Assembly (NCBI RefSeq): GCF_039794105.1
Contig: NZ_JBDIWA010000015.1
Coordinates: 1 to 64,000, forward strand
Length of the DNA: 64,000 bases
Origin: Kuenenia sp039794105
GTDB lineage: Bacteria > Planctomycetota > Brocadiia > Brocadiales > Brocadiaceae
Direction of reading: 5' to 3'
The notes beneath the pieces are model-generated. The model searched no databases and had not been told where the DNA came from. It saw only the letters and a list, made by a program, of their open reading frames with translations. This document shows positions 28,056-36,539 of this stretch, in pieces. Each line of letters opens with the position of its first letter. The stretch's first letter is position 1. The translations under genes were made by a program, and so were the position numbers.

Positions 28056-29918
28056 ATGTATAGGGAATATTTTAAAATGAAGAAACTTACAGGCTTTGTT
28101 TGGCTTTTTATGTTGTTGGCAATTATTTTCGGAGGCATGGAAAAGGCATATGCCACGGAAATTGGTTTAACCGTCACGGTAGATAAAAACATATTAACAT
28201 TGGACGACAAGCTGAAACTCACATTGACCGTCTACGGCGCGCAGGATGTTTCCCAGCCAACATTCCCGGAAATAGAAGGCTTTAGCGTGTTGTATGGTCC
28301 TCAAATTACCGCACAGACACGAATAATCAACGGGGAGGTATCGATAAGCAAGGGATACACTTATATGTTGCAACCCGTTGCAAAGGGCAAATACACCATC
28401 GGTTCATCAACTCTGACGCACAACGGAAGGCAATATACCTCAAATCCTATAAATATTGAAGTGATAGAATCAAAACCTTCCACAGGCACAAAAACGGTTG
28501 ATCTTGATAAGTTGGTTTTTGTGGAATTGCATACGGATAAAGATGCGGCGTATTTATATGAACAGATAACCCTTTACTTCAGACTCTATTTCCAGAAGGG
28601 ATTGCCGGTTGCTGATATTGATTACACTGCGCCTGCTACAAGAAATTTTATGGAAGAAAAACTGGGTGACCAGCGCCAATATGAAGTAGTAAGAGAGGGC
28701 ATACTCTATAATGTGCTGGAACTCCGTACCGCGATATTTCCAATAGTGTCGGGAGAATCGGCAATAACGCCGGCAAAAGTAAAGTGTAACTTAATTGTTC
28801 AGGAACAGAGGAATCGCAGGGGAACGCCGTTTGATGATTTTTTTAACGATTCATTTTTTGATGACTTTTTTGGCAGTGGACAAAGGAAATATCCCGTAGA
28901 AAGGACAACAAACCCTGTTCTCTTAAAAATAAAACCATTGCCTGAAGACGGAAAACCAAAGGAATTTAAAGGCGCCGTGGGAAATTTTAATATGGAAGCT
29001 TCCGTTAAAACATCCCGGGTAAGGATAGGAGACCCGATAACATTGTCTATTTCTGTATATGGAGACGGGTATATTCAGACCATAAATGAACCTGCGCTGG
29101 CATTCAATAATGACGAAGACTTTAAGATTTATCCCGCAGAATCAACTACACAAATTACCAATAGAGAAGAAGTTATTCGCGGCAGAAAAGTATTCAGCAA
29201 GGTCATTGAACCACAAAATACAGAGCTAAGAAACATCCCTGCCATAGTATTCAGCTATTTCGATCCTCGTGAAAATCAATATAAAACAATTACAAAAGAG
29301 CCGATTCCTATCACGGTGGACTCATGGGAACAGGAAATACCCATTCAATTGGCACACTCTCTGGAAAAATCGCCGTCTTCCCGGCGGCAGGTACAGTTGC
29401 TAACGCAGGATATCCTCCCCATTATGACCGGTCTTTCTTCTTTGAAGAATCAGGGAAATCCTCTCTATAAAAACCCCCTCATCGTAGGAGGCCTTTTTCT
29501 TCCCGCTATTGTCCTGGCAACCACTTTTTTTGTTGTACGGCATAAAGACCGTCTTCAAACGGATATCGGTTATGCGAGAAACAGAAGGGCGCGTTCCGTG
29601 GCAAACAAAAGGCTCACCTTGGCGCAATCTGCGCTTTTTGGGGATTCATCTCCCATGTTTTATGCGTACCTTTCCAGGGGAATTACCGAATACCTTGCGG
29701 ATAAATTCAATATTCCCGCCGCAAGCGCGTCGGGTGGAAAAGTGGAGGAATTGCTGCAAAATAACAGAGTTTCGGATGACGTCATTGCCGAAGTAGCCCG
29801 ATGCCTGTCTGATTTTGATTACCGCAGGTTTTCCAGCGACGCCGGCACGATAAATGAAAGGGAAAACTCTTTAAAGGTTGCTGCGCAGCTCATTACAAAA
29901 TTGGAGAAACAACTATGA
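28056..29918 (+). CDS. batD: BatD-family membrane protein
   Basis: The 620-residue protein has a signal peptide (MKKLTGFVWLFMLLAIIFGG, cleaved near AYATE), a long periplasmic beta-rich region with the BatD pattern LTVTVDKNILTLDDKLKLTLTVYG, QPVAKGKYTIGSSTLTHNGRQYTSNPINIEV and a second copy near 310-420, then a membrane helix (about 473-492) and a cytoplasmic helical tail. It is encoded after the vWA/TPR genes as in other Bat operons. AGGAA lies 7 bases before the ATG at 28056; an in-frame ATG at 28077 is a plausible alternative. Its end overlaps batE by 4 bases (ATGA). Confidence 0.88.
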   Translation: MYREYFKMKKLTGFVWLFMLLAIIFGGMEKAYATEIGLTVTVDKNILTLDDKLKLTLTVYGAQDVSQPTFPEIEGFSVLYGPQITAQTRIINGEVSISKGYTYMLQPVAKGKYTIGSSTLTHNGRQYTSNPINIEVIESKPSTGTKTVDLDKLVFVELHTDKDAAYLYEQITLYFRLYFQKGLPVADIDYTAPATRNFMEEKLGDQRQYEVVREGILYNVLELRTAIFPIVSGESAITPAKVKCNLIVQEQRNRRGTPFDDFFNDSFFDDFFGSGQRKYPVERTTNPVLLKIKPLPEDGKPKEFKGAVGNFNMEASVKTSRVRIGDPITLSISVYGDGYIQTINEPALAFNNDEDFKIYPAESTTQITNREEVIRGRKVFSKVIEPQNTELRNIPAIVFSYFDPRENQYKTITKEPIPITVDSWEQEIPIQLAHSLEKSPSSRRQVQLLTQDILPIMTGLSSLKNQGNPLYKNPLIVGGLFLPAIVLATTFFVVRHKDRLQTDIGYARNRRARSVANKRLTLAQSALFGDSSPMFYAYLSRGITEYLADKFNIPAASASGGKVEELLQNNRVSDDVIAEVARCLSDFDYRRFSSDAGTINERENSLKVAAQLITKLEKQL

Positions 29919-30784
29919 TTCGAACACAATTCCGCATATTCATTTTTGTGATAATGTTTCTTTTCGGAGGGGTGGCATTTGCAGATGCCCTTTCGAAAGA
30001 TGAGGTGATAAAAATATTTACCGCTGCAAACGAAGACCATTCGCAGGCCGTGAAGCTCATAGCGGAAAAAAAACTTCCGGAAGCAAACAAAAAACTTGAA
30101 GAAGCCGCGCTACAGTATGAAATAATCCTTTCCAAAGGTTTTCGGCACGGCCAGATTCACTATAACCTTGGAAATACTTACTATCGTTTGGGAGAAGTGG
30201 GCAAAGCAATTTTAAACTATCGAAAAGCCCAGAGGTTGATGCCGGGAAACGCAGAGATTGACGTAAACCTGAGACTGGCAAAAAACTCCATCGAAGACAA
30301 AGAGGCTATTCATGAGACGCCGGCAGTCATTCAACGGATATTTTTCTGGTTTTTCCTCTTGAATCAGAATGGACTCGCGGTCTTTTCAGTATTAATTTAT
30401 GTAATGACCATGTTGTTGCTTATTGCGTTGGTTATTTTAAAATATAGATGGTTGAAACGCCTTATCATAGGCTTCACGGTTGGGTTGCTGATCGCTGTTG
30501 TATCGCTGGGGATAAAAATGTACGTGGAACGGGGCATTGACCATGGAGTGATAATAGCAAAAAATTGTCCGGTGCGGTATGGTCCCGGGGAAGAATATGA
30601 AACGAAATATGAAATTCACGAAGGGGCGGAATGTGTCATTGAACAAGTAAAAGGGCAATGGTATAAGGTATATGTGCATGTAGGTATAAAACAGGGAGAC
30701 CCCCTGCAGGCTGATGCTGATAAAAAAGAGGATAAGGAAATAAGAAGGGGCTGGCTGCACAAAGACGCCGTGGGCATCATTTAG
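29915..30784 (+). CDS. batE: BatE-like protein: TPR, two membrane helices, SH3-like domain
   Basis: The 289-residue product has a signal peptide (MIRTQFRIFIFVIMFLFGG), a TPR segment (HYNLGNTYYRLGEVGKAILNYRKAQRLMPGNAEIDVNLRLAK), two membrane helices (about 148-172 and 180-198) and a C-terminal SH3b-like domain (CPVRYGPGEEYETKYEIHEGAECVIEQVKGQWYKVYV). This is the BatE architecture. It overlaps batD by 4 bases (ATGA), indicating translational coupling, and ends the operon. SH3b domains commonly bind peptides or cell-wall components; the target here is unknown. Confidence 0.85.
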   Translation: MIRTQFRIFIFVIMFLFGGVAFADALSKDEVIKIFTAANEDHSQAVKLIAEKKLPEANKKLEEAALQYEIILSKGFRHGQIHYNLGNTYYRLGEVGKAILNYRKAQRLMPGNAEIDVNLRLAKNSIEDKEAIHETPAVIQRIFFWFFLLNQNGLAVFSVLIYVMTMLLLIALVILKYRWLKRLIIGFTVGLLIAVVSLGIKMYVERGIDHGVIIAKNCPVRYGPGEEYETKYEIHEGAECVIEQVKGQWYKVYVHVGIKQGDPLQADADKKEDKEIRRGWLHKDAVGII

Positions 30785-30869
30785 TAGCTACGTGACGAGT
30801 CTTCAAGCAGATAGAGATATGGGGTTGATAATCAGTGGATTTTAATCGTACAAAATCTGTGGTCCCTGC

Positions 30870-31126
30870 AATTGTGAAAATCCGAAATACTAAACACGAA
30901 ATCCGAAACAAATTCAAATGACAAAATGATTTGAAATTTTAAACGAGAGTATCTTTCGTATCTCGCCTTTCGTGCTTCATATTATTGCCTGCCTATGCGT
31001 GACCGCACGCAAACAGGGATGTATTGGATTTGTTTTGAATTTTATGATTTGTTATTCGGATTTGTTTCGTATTTCGTATTTCGTTTTTTTTATTTCTTGT
31101 TTGGTTCTGGGCTATGCCATCTCAGG
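30870..31126 (+). repeat. MITE-like element family C, copy 1
   Basis: About 257 bases from AATTGTGAAAATCCGAAATA to TTCTGGGCTATGCCATCTCAGG. The inverted copy at 36035-36295 matches along its whole length, including CCTGTTTGCGTG/CACGCA-like central words. The ends are themselves inverted (CGAAATACTAAACACGAAATCC versus GGATTTGTTTCGTATTTCG). An open frame across the element is shared by both copies but looks like a by-product of the repeat. Confidence 0.65.
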
Positions 31127-31140
31127 AATTTTAACATTTT

Positions 31141-31213
31141 TTGTAGAGACGCATTGCATGCGTCTCTTTCTTTACGTATAGCAGTTTCCAGACGCATGCA
31201 ATGCGTCTCTACA
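31141..31213. repeat. Head-to-head pair of GTAG REP palindromes (BIME-like)
   Basis: TTGTAGAGACGCAT-TGC-ATGCGTCTCT (31141-31167) and the inverted AGACGCAT-GCA-ATGCGTCTCTACA (31190-31213) face each other across 22 bases. The same palindrome occurs singly at 15099-15121. Confidence 0.75.
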
Positions 31214-31298
31214 TTAACATCAACAAAAGAATAAAGTCGTTGCTAAGGGCAGTCTAATTTAAGGTTTAGGAATTTCAATATTTTCAGTTAAGTAACTA

Positions 31299-31423
31299 AC
31301 AAACCCACCCCTCAATCCCCTCCCAAGAGGGGACTTATCAAATTCCCCTCTTGGGAGGGGTCGGGGGTGGGTAAAAATGAATGCCGTTGGGTTTTCGTTT
31401 TTAAAAACCCAACCTAATTTAAC
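31299..31423 (+). repeat. Dispersed element with CCCCTCCCAAGAGGGG core
   Basis: AAACCCACCCCTCAATCCCC, two inverted TCCCAAGAGG/CCTCTTGGGA cores and GGGGGTGGGTAAAAATGAAT, ending AAAACCCAACCTAATTTA. An inverted full copy is at 41710-41834 and a partial copy at 13441-13515. The upstream GGTTTAGGAATTTCAATATTTT is shared with sequences beside other palindromes. Confidence 0.7.
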
Positions 31424-31478
31424 GCAATGTTTTCTGGCGGGAAGTTTTTTTCAGGCATCTTCAAATTTGGAGCTTATA

Positions 31479-31601
31479 ATGGGCGGAATATATGGCAAAT
31501 TAACGATTACCGCATTTATTTTATTTGTGGCAATCCAGGTCGGTTTTATTATCATGTGCACAGCATTTGGCAGAAGAAATAAAAATGTCTCAAAACCATA
31601 G
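31479..31601 (+). CDS. Possible small single-helix membrane protein
   Basis: From ATG at 31479, preceded by GGAG with 6 bases spacing, a 40-residue peptide MGGIYGKLTITAFILFVAIQ then VGFIIMCTAFGRR is encoded, with one clear membrane helix and a positive tail (GRRNKNVSKP), so the C-terminus should be cytoplasmic. An in-frame extension up to 31377 reads the adjacent dispersed repeat and is not believed. The gene is isolated between repeats. Confidence is modest because of its size. Confidence 0.4.
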   Translation: MGGIYGKLTITAFILFVAIQVGFIIMCTAFGRRNKNVSKP

Positions 31602-31655
31602 AAATAGTAAAACGCAAGATAAGGTAAAAGCGGCTAAATTATTTAGGGGATTTTT

Positions 31656-31893
31656 ATGAAGACAATTAATTTAAAAGCTCATTTTGATGGCGAAAAAATA
31701 CTTTTAGATGAACCATTTGACATTGAACCAGATACAAAACTCATCATAACTTGTTTTGCCGAAGCACATGGATGAAGAGCGGGAAGACTGGATGGTCATC
31801 TCTAAAAGAGGCTTGCAACAGGCTTGTGGTAAAAATTAGCTAGAATATTCTACGGATTTAATAAAATTGGAAGAGAAAAATGACAGAGATTGA
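31656..31893 (+). pseudogene. Broken antitoxin gene (frameshift plus stop)
   Basis: ATG at 31656 opens MKTINLKAHFDGEKILLDEP then FDIEPDTKLIITCFAEAHG, ending at a TGA (31773-31775). In the next frame, overlapping this stop, the sequence continues as DEEREDWMVISKRGLQQACGKN, a TAG stop, then LEYSTDLIKLEEKND up to 31893. Joined, these match the layout of small type II antitoxins (an AHFDG-LDEPF-L-T-L start, then DEER-W followed by a YS-x-DLI end). One frameshift and one nonsense codon make it non-functional as read. No matching intact toxin follows. The next gene starts inside its 3' end at 31880. Confidence 0.6.
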
Positions 31894-32299
31894 TAAGCAA
31901 GACGAAAGAATTAGCGCCATCTTTGGTGGTGAGATTCCAGATGTCACGGAAGAATCTTTAGAGACATATCTGACCTACTTAAAGGAGCATATCGAATTGC
32001 CATGTGAGCTAACCGGCATCGAAGATTTTGATTGGGAAGAGTATTATGTGATTGGTCCAGGAGACCAGAAGGAATATGAGAGGCTAAAAAAGACCAAACC
32101 CTCTTATACTGATAAGTACGATATGCTCTCGTTAGCAACTGAAGTAGATGGCTGGGTGGGGATTTTAGTCAATTTGAAGCGAGTCTCAGATAAGAAGAAA
32201 TTCACTTTACCATTAGCGGAGCTGAAAGCAACAGATGAGAAATCGAAGAACTATCAGTTGCTGGATAATTATTCTGTCTGGTTTGTAAATAATAGATAG
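31880..32299 (+). CDS. CcbP-like putative calcium-binding protein
   Basis: The acidic 139-residue protein has the blocks YLKEHIELPCELTGIEDFDW, EEYYVIGPGDQKEYERLKKT and PSYTDKYDMLSL, which I associate with the CcbP-type calcium-binding family first described in cyanobacteria (single soluble domain rich in Asp/Glu, no EF hands). GAAGAG lies ahead of the ATG. It follows the broken antitoxin and precedes about 250 bases of repeat-derived sequence ending in one family A arm (about 32455-32477). Calcium binding is inferred from family resemblance, which I could not confirm. Confidence 0.65.
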   Translation: MTEIDKQDERISAIFGGEIPDVTEESLETYLTYLKEHIELPCELTGIEDFDWEEYYVIGPGDQKEYERLKKTKPSYTDKYDMLSLATEVDGWVGILVNLKRVSDKKKFTLPLAELKATDEKSKNYQLLDNYSVWFVNNR

Positions 32300-32547
32300 C
32301 AAAGCAGTAAACAGGTATTGGTGATTGTGTGGTGGATCGCCGCATAACCGTTGCACACAGATTGGGTCAAATGGACAATTTTATCCTATTTTTGCGATAT
32401 TCATTCCCACTTCAAAAAAATAGTACTGAATAGGGCATATGCTTCGCCCCTACTTTTTCAAAAAACTAAAGTGTTACAATTTTTGTGAATTCGACCGCAC
32501 AAACCTTTTGTAATAAAAAGTTCCATCAAAGAATGATTCATTCATAT

Positions 32548-33426
32548 TTAAAGACAGATTTCCATGCCCTCCAGTGCGGCGAAACATTCCATATCATATT
32601 GATCATCCAATAATTCCACGCAGTTTTTAATATGGGCATCTATATGTTCGTCAAAACTTTCCGGATCATGATGGAAAAGCGCCAGCTTCTTCACCCTTCC
32701 CTGCAGCGCCAGGCTTAATACCTCCGGGATGGAGGAATGCCCCCACCCCACTTTATGCTGATATTCCTGGTTTGTGTACTGGGCGTCATGGATAAGAAGG
32801 TCGGCGCCTTCAATTAATTGTAACATTTTTTCAATTATGTCCTGCTTATACTCATATTTGTATGCTTCATCAGTCCACAGAGGAATGGGGACTATTTCGT
32901 TGTCGGTGAAGTAGCATATTTTCTTATTTTCATATGTTATTACATACCCCATTGCACGCCCCGGGTGATTTATGTAAAGGGTATCAACCTTTATTCCGTC
33001 AATAACATAATTCCCTTCCCAAAGTTTTTTAAATTTTATCTTCGCCTGTAACGATTGCAATCTGACAGGGAAATAAACGCTCTCCATCTGGTTCGATATA
33101 ATATGCTCTAACCTCTCGCCTTGTAATCCCATTCCATAAATAATTATCTCGTTGCCTTTCAGGTAGGCCGGTTTAAAAAAAGGCAGCCCCTGGATATGGT
33201 CCCAGTGGAAATGGCTTAAAAAGATATGAGCCTTTACCTTGTTTCCTTCCGCACATAATTGGTTTCCCAATTCTTTAATGCCTGTTCCTGCGTCAAATAT
33301 AAACAAACAGTTTGGAAACCGCACTTCAACACAGGCGGTATTTCCGCCGTATTTTGTAGTTTTTACTCCAGGAATGGGAATAGACCCCCTTACGCCCCAG
33401 AATTTAACCTTAATTCCTACCGTCAC
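32548..33426 (-). CDS. Metallo-beta-lactamase-fold hydrolase (RNase Z / class II phosphodiesterase-like)
   Basis: The 292-residue protein starts VKFWGVRGSIPIPGVKTTKYGGNTACVEV and carries the metal site HFHWDHIQG (HxHxDH), GRAMGYVITYENKKICYFTDNE, an Asp in LLIHDAQYT, and WGHSSIPEVLSLAL. The GVRGSIP start and YGGNT-C motif typify a subfamily often described as cAMP/cGMP phosphodiesterase-like MBL proteins and frequently fused to or near signalling domains. Two metal ions are expected. It is cytoplasmic. It lies downstream of the PDZ-repeat gene on the same strand; the gap (33427-33610) holds family C debris. Substrate unknown. Confidence 0.85.
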   Translation of the reverse strand: MTVGIKVKFWGVRGSIPIPGVKTTKYGGNTACVEVRFPNCLFIFDAGTGIKELGNQLCAEGNKVKAHIFLSHFHWDHIQGLPFFKPAYLKGNEIIIYGMGLQGERLEHIISNQMESVYFPVRLQSLQAKIKFKKLWEGNYVIDGIKVDTLYINHPGRAMGYVITYENKKICYFTDNEIVPIPLWTDEAYKYEYKQDIIEKMLQLIEGADLLIHDAQYTNQEYQHKVGWGHSSIPEVLSLALQGRVKKLALFHHDPESFDEHIDAHIKNCVELLDDQYDMECFAALEGMEICL

Positions 33427-33610
33427 TGTTTCTCCTCTAAGCTGGCATAGCCAGAATTAATTAAGCACGAGATATAAAATACGAAGCACGAAATACGAAA
33501 TAAATCCCAGAATACAAAATCCCAATGAAAAAAAACCATAGATGCGAAGCATGTGCCAGTTTGGGTATGAACGCCTTTATAACGATTTATAGCAAATGCT
33601 TCGAACCTAC

Positions 33611-36001
33611 TTACTTTTTGTTTAAGAGAAGGCCGCCATTTGCCCTGTAAAAGAGTGTATCTCCCTGTACGACGTCAGAAAAGACGTCTCTCTCTCCCTG
33701 ATTGTCAAGCAGCATGCCTATGCCGGTGATTTCTTCTGTTTTTGACGGAAAAGAAAACCCCTGGCTGCTGTCCTTTGCCCGGTATACGTCGTTTCCCTGA
33801 AAATCCGCCAACACTCCGATACCCTTCTCTATACCAGCTCCCTGCGATACGATTTCGCCCGCATAGATATCATTTCCCATAGTATCGACAAGAAACCCGA
33901 TGCCGGTATCGTGCCCACACCCCTGCGAAACGCCAAAAGAACACTCGTATTTGTCATCACCCCCGTTATCCCCCAGTATTCCAATTGCGGAATGTATGCC
34001 GGCGCCCTGGGCGTAACGGCTTGCATAGTAGGTATCGCTCCCTTCGGAATCAAACAATAACCCCATTGAAAAATAATATCCGCTGCCCTGAGAGAAATAG
34101 TCGCCATAATACCTGTCCGAGCCTTTTTTATCTATTAATATCCCAATGCCGCCGGAAGCCCCCACTATGGTAGTTTCAGGCCTGATGCCCATGCCCATCC
34201 CCTGCGACATGGATTGAAAGGATTTTCCCGGATCCCTGAAATCAGGGTATTTTCCGCCGGCAAAATAAAAATCGTTTCCCTTATCATCTTCCAATATCCC
34301 GATTCCTTTTGTAAACCCGACTCCCTGCGAAAACTGGCGGCTGAAATAAAAGTCGTTGCCGTTGGCGTCTATCAATTGACCCAATCCAAAAAACCCAACC
34401 CCGCCATTCAACGCATTTCCGCTATAAAAATCGTCGCCTTCATTATCAAGTAATATTCCTATCCCAAATAAACCTGCTCCCTGCGCAAAATCCATCCCCA
34501 CATACTTGTCATCACCTTTAACATCCTCAAGGATGCCAATCCCAAATCTGCCGGTTCCCTGAGCAAATGGTTTTGCGGCATCATACGTGTCGTTGCCGGA
34601 GAAATCAATGCAAACGGAAAGGGGCATTTCTTTGCCCGATGCTCCTGCATTATTGAAATAATAATCATTTCCGCCAAGGTCAACAATAACCGCTGCATCT
34701 TCATAATAATAGGTAGCGCCGGTTCCACCGATGACGATTTTCCCTATGCTTGTATCCTGCGCCAGTAAAACATCGCCGGCATAGCCATCGCCTCCCCCTG
34801 CTTTCTTACCGGAAGGAATTTTAATGTTATCTGCACCCTGGAGGAGTGCTGGCAGGGTAAACGGCTGTAAAGCCGTTTGCGTCAGATCGCCGTCATATTT
34901 TCTTATATCTTCAATCCTGTGCAGCATCAGCATTACGGCTTCAAATAATCCTGAAAGATCCACCCTTTTAGACAACTCAAGCACCCTTGCCATATCGGAT
35001 GGCTCAATAGTCTCTTCCGGAACCCATATTTTTTGAGCGGATTGATATAAAAAATCAAACTCATCCTCTGCTAAAGCGCCAAACGCTCCCCTAATAAGCG
35101 AAACACAGGGGACAATATCATTGATGAGCCTTTGTATGCTTGCATGCAAGTCCCCGTCATGGTTTATTTCTTCCCTTTCCTCTCTTTCTGAAAATTCAAC
35201 ATCTAATAACTTTGCCGCAGACCGCACCTGTCCGGCAATGCTTTCTTCAAGAAAAATGTCCCGGATAATTTTGCCGGTTTCATAGGTATGCATTGGATTT
35301 TGCAGCGAATAATCTATTATGGACAAACGAAACGGATTTGATGCTTCATTTGTCTGATATCCTTCCCTTACGTAAACTTCCTCCCCTATCCTTTGAATAG
35401 TATCTCTGAACATTTTTTTATATGCCATATTTTCCATTGCAAAATCCATAAACGATTGCCCTTGTCCTTTTTTGGCGCCTTGGGTTAAAAATGTTGTCGG
35501 GGATAAAACAGGGTGTGTAACGGGTTCTTTCGTATTTTTTAAAAGTTTTGCGATAAGCTCCGGCTTGCATTCAATTACATTGCCATCCCTTAAGACCGTC
35601 AGTGACGGAACGGCTCCGGCACCCATAGTTTCTATACTATTTTTGAACCTGATTAAATTCTTCCCTTCATCATCGACAAGAGGTTCATTATTAATCTTTG
35701 TGATAATATCTCCCGTTTTCATGCCTGCCTTTTCTGCCGGAGAACCTTTTGTAGTTTCAACAACCAAAATGCCCTTGTCCTTTTCATTTTCCATAAAGAT
35801 GCCAATCCATCCTTTATTGAAATGTACCTTTTCCTTATCAAAGCCTGTCCCCGGAAGTTCAAAGAAATTTTCAGGAGAAAAGCTTATATCACTGACAGAT
35901 AACTGTACAGCTTCTTTTGCAAGGGCATGGTGAGGTAACATATTTACTGTAAGTGTACAAAAAAGGATTATCCTATATAAAATTTTTATAACCATATTCA
36001 T
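33611..36001 (-). CDS. Secreted PDZ protein with about ten glycine/aspartate-rich repeats
   Basis: About 796 residues. ATG at 36001 (MNMVIKILYR) is preferred to an upstream GTG. A signal peptide ends near HALAKEA. A PDZ domain (about 55-150) includes NEKDKGILVVETTKGSPAEKAGMKTGDIITKI. A helical middle (about 190-400) follows. The C-terminal half (about 430-790) holds about ten units of 30-40 residues following G-N-D-x-Y...QG-x-G...GIGIL-x-D-x-x-GND. The Asp/Gly loops suggest a beta-solenoid, possibly calcium-binding, but it is not a classical RTX nonapeptide array. Likely periplasmic or surface. It precedes an MBL hydrolase gene on the same strand. Confidence 0.75.
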   Translation of the reverse strand: MNMVIKILYRIILFCTLTVNMLPHHALAKEAVQLSVSDISFSPENFFELPGTGFDKEKVHFNKGWIGIFMENEKDKGILVVETTKGSPAEKAGMKTGDIITKINNEPLVDDEGKNLIRFKNSIETMGAGAVPSLTVLRDGNVIECKPELIAKLLKNTKEPVTHPVLSPTTFLTQGAKKGQGQSFMDFAMENMAYKKMFRDTIQRIGEEVYVREGYQTNEASNPFRLSIIDYSLQNPMHTYETGKIIRDIFLEESIAGQVRSAAKLLDVEFSEREEREEINHDGDLHASIQRLINDIVPCVSLIRGAFGALAEDEFDFLYQSAQKIWVPEETIEPSDMARVLELSKRVDLSGLFEAVMLMLHRIEDIRKYDGDLTQTALQPFTLPALLQGADNIKIPSGKKAGGGDGYAGDVLLAQDTSIGKIVIGGTGATYYYEDAAVIVDLGGNDYYFNNAGASGKEMPLSVCIDFSGNDTYDAAKPFAQGTGRFGIGILEDVKGDDKYVGMDFAQGAGLFGIGILLDNEGDDFYSGNALNGGVGFFGLGQLIDANGNDFYFSRQFSQGVGFTKGIGILEDDKGNDFYFAGGKYPDFRDPGKSFQSMSQGMGMGIRPETTIVGASGGIGILIDKKGSDRYYGDYFSQGSGYYFSMGLLFDSEGSDTYYASRYAQGAGIHSAIGILGDNGGDDKYECSFGVSQGCGHDTGIGFLVDTMGNDIYAGEIVSQGAGIEKGIGVLADFQGNDVYRAKDSSQGFSFPSKTEEITGIGMLLDNQGERDVFSDVVQGDTLFYRANGGLLLNKK

Positions 36002-36034
36002 ATTCACTTATCTTCGTTCTACAAGTTTGAAATT

Positions 36035-36295
36035 CCTAAGCTGGCATAGCCAGAACTAAACAAGAAATAAAAAATACGAAATTCGAAGTACGAAATCCGA
36101 AACAAATCCGAATGACAAAGCATAAAATTCAAAACAAATCCAAAACATCCCTGTCTGCGTAAATCACGCACAGGCAGGCAACAATATGAAGCACGAAATG
36201 CGAGATACGAATGATACATTTGTTTAGAATTTCAAATCATTTTGTCATTAGAATTTGTTTCGGATTTCGCGTTGCGGATTTCGGATTTCACAATT
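36035..36295 (-). repeat. MITE-like element family C, copy 2 (inverted relative to copy 1)
   Basis: CCTAAGCTGGCATAGCCAGA (36035-36054) through GGATTTCACAATT (36295), collinear with the reverse complement of 30870-31126. Partial copies lie at 27826-27975 and 33437-33520 (again starting AAGCTGGCATAGCCAGAA), and a lone end at about 54691-54709. The rest of the 36008-36539 gap carries a promoter at 36405-36433. Confidence 0.65.
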
Positions 36296-36404
36296 AAATA
36301 TTTTGTCATGAAATGCAAAAAAATTACTGATAAGGCGCTATTCCATGAAAACATTTTCTGGCGGCATAGTCAACATTGTGTGTTTATACTCCCTTTATAT
36401 TTGC

Positions 36405-36433
36405 TTGACAAGATAAATTAAAGCTAATATCAT
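36405..36433 (+). promoter_or_regulatory. Sigma-70-type promoter for the HD-GYP regulator
   Basis: TTGACA at 36405-36410 and TATCAT at 36428-36433, spacing 17 bases, about 105 bases before the start codon at 36540. Confidence 0.55.
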
Positions 36434-36539
36434 AACCGAACGTCACGTTTTTAGCCTACCACAATGAGGCTTGCAGAATGGGTAAACCCGCAGTACGTTC
36501 ATCAAAAACAACATAACATTTAACCAATATACCGACACA

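Noticed and set aside
30972..31234. ORFs of 69 and 79 residues inside family C copy 1
   Set aside because: A matching ORF exists in the inverted copy (36019-36219), which shows the similarity comes from the repeat; no ribosome site or conserved fold was seen.
31377..31478. N-terminal extension of the small membrane protein
   Set aside because: It translates the dispersed element at 31299-31423; the GGAG-preceded ATG at 31479 is more credible.
33611..34800. RTX toxin or hemolysin
   Set aside because: The repeats are 30-40 residues, not GGxGxDxUx nonapeptides, and no type I secretion genes are adjacent.
36019..36219. 66-residue ORF inside family C copy 2
   Set aside because: Same reason: translation of a dispersed non-coding element.
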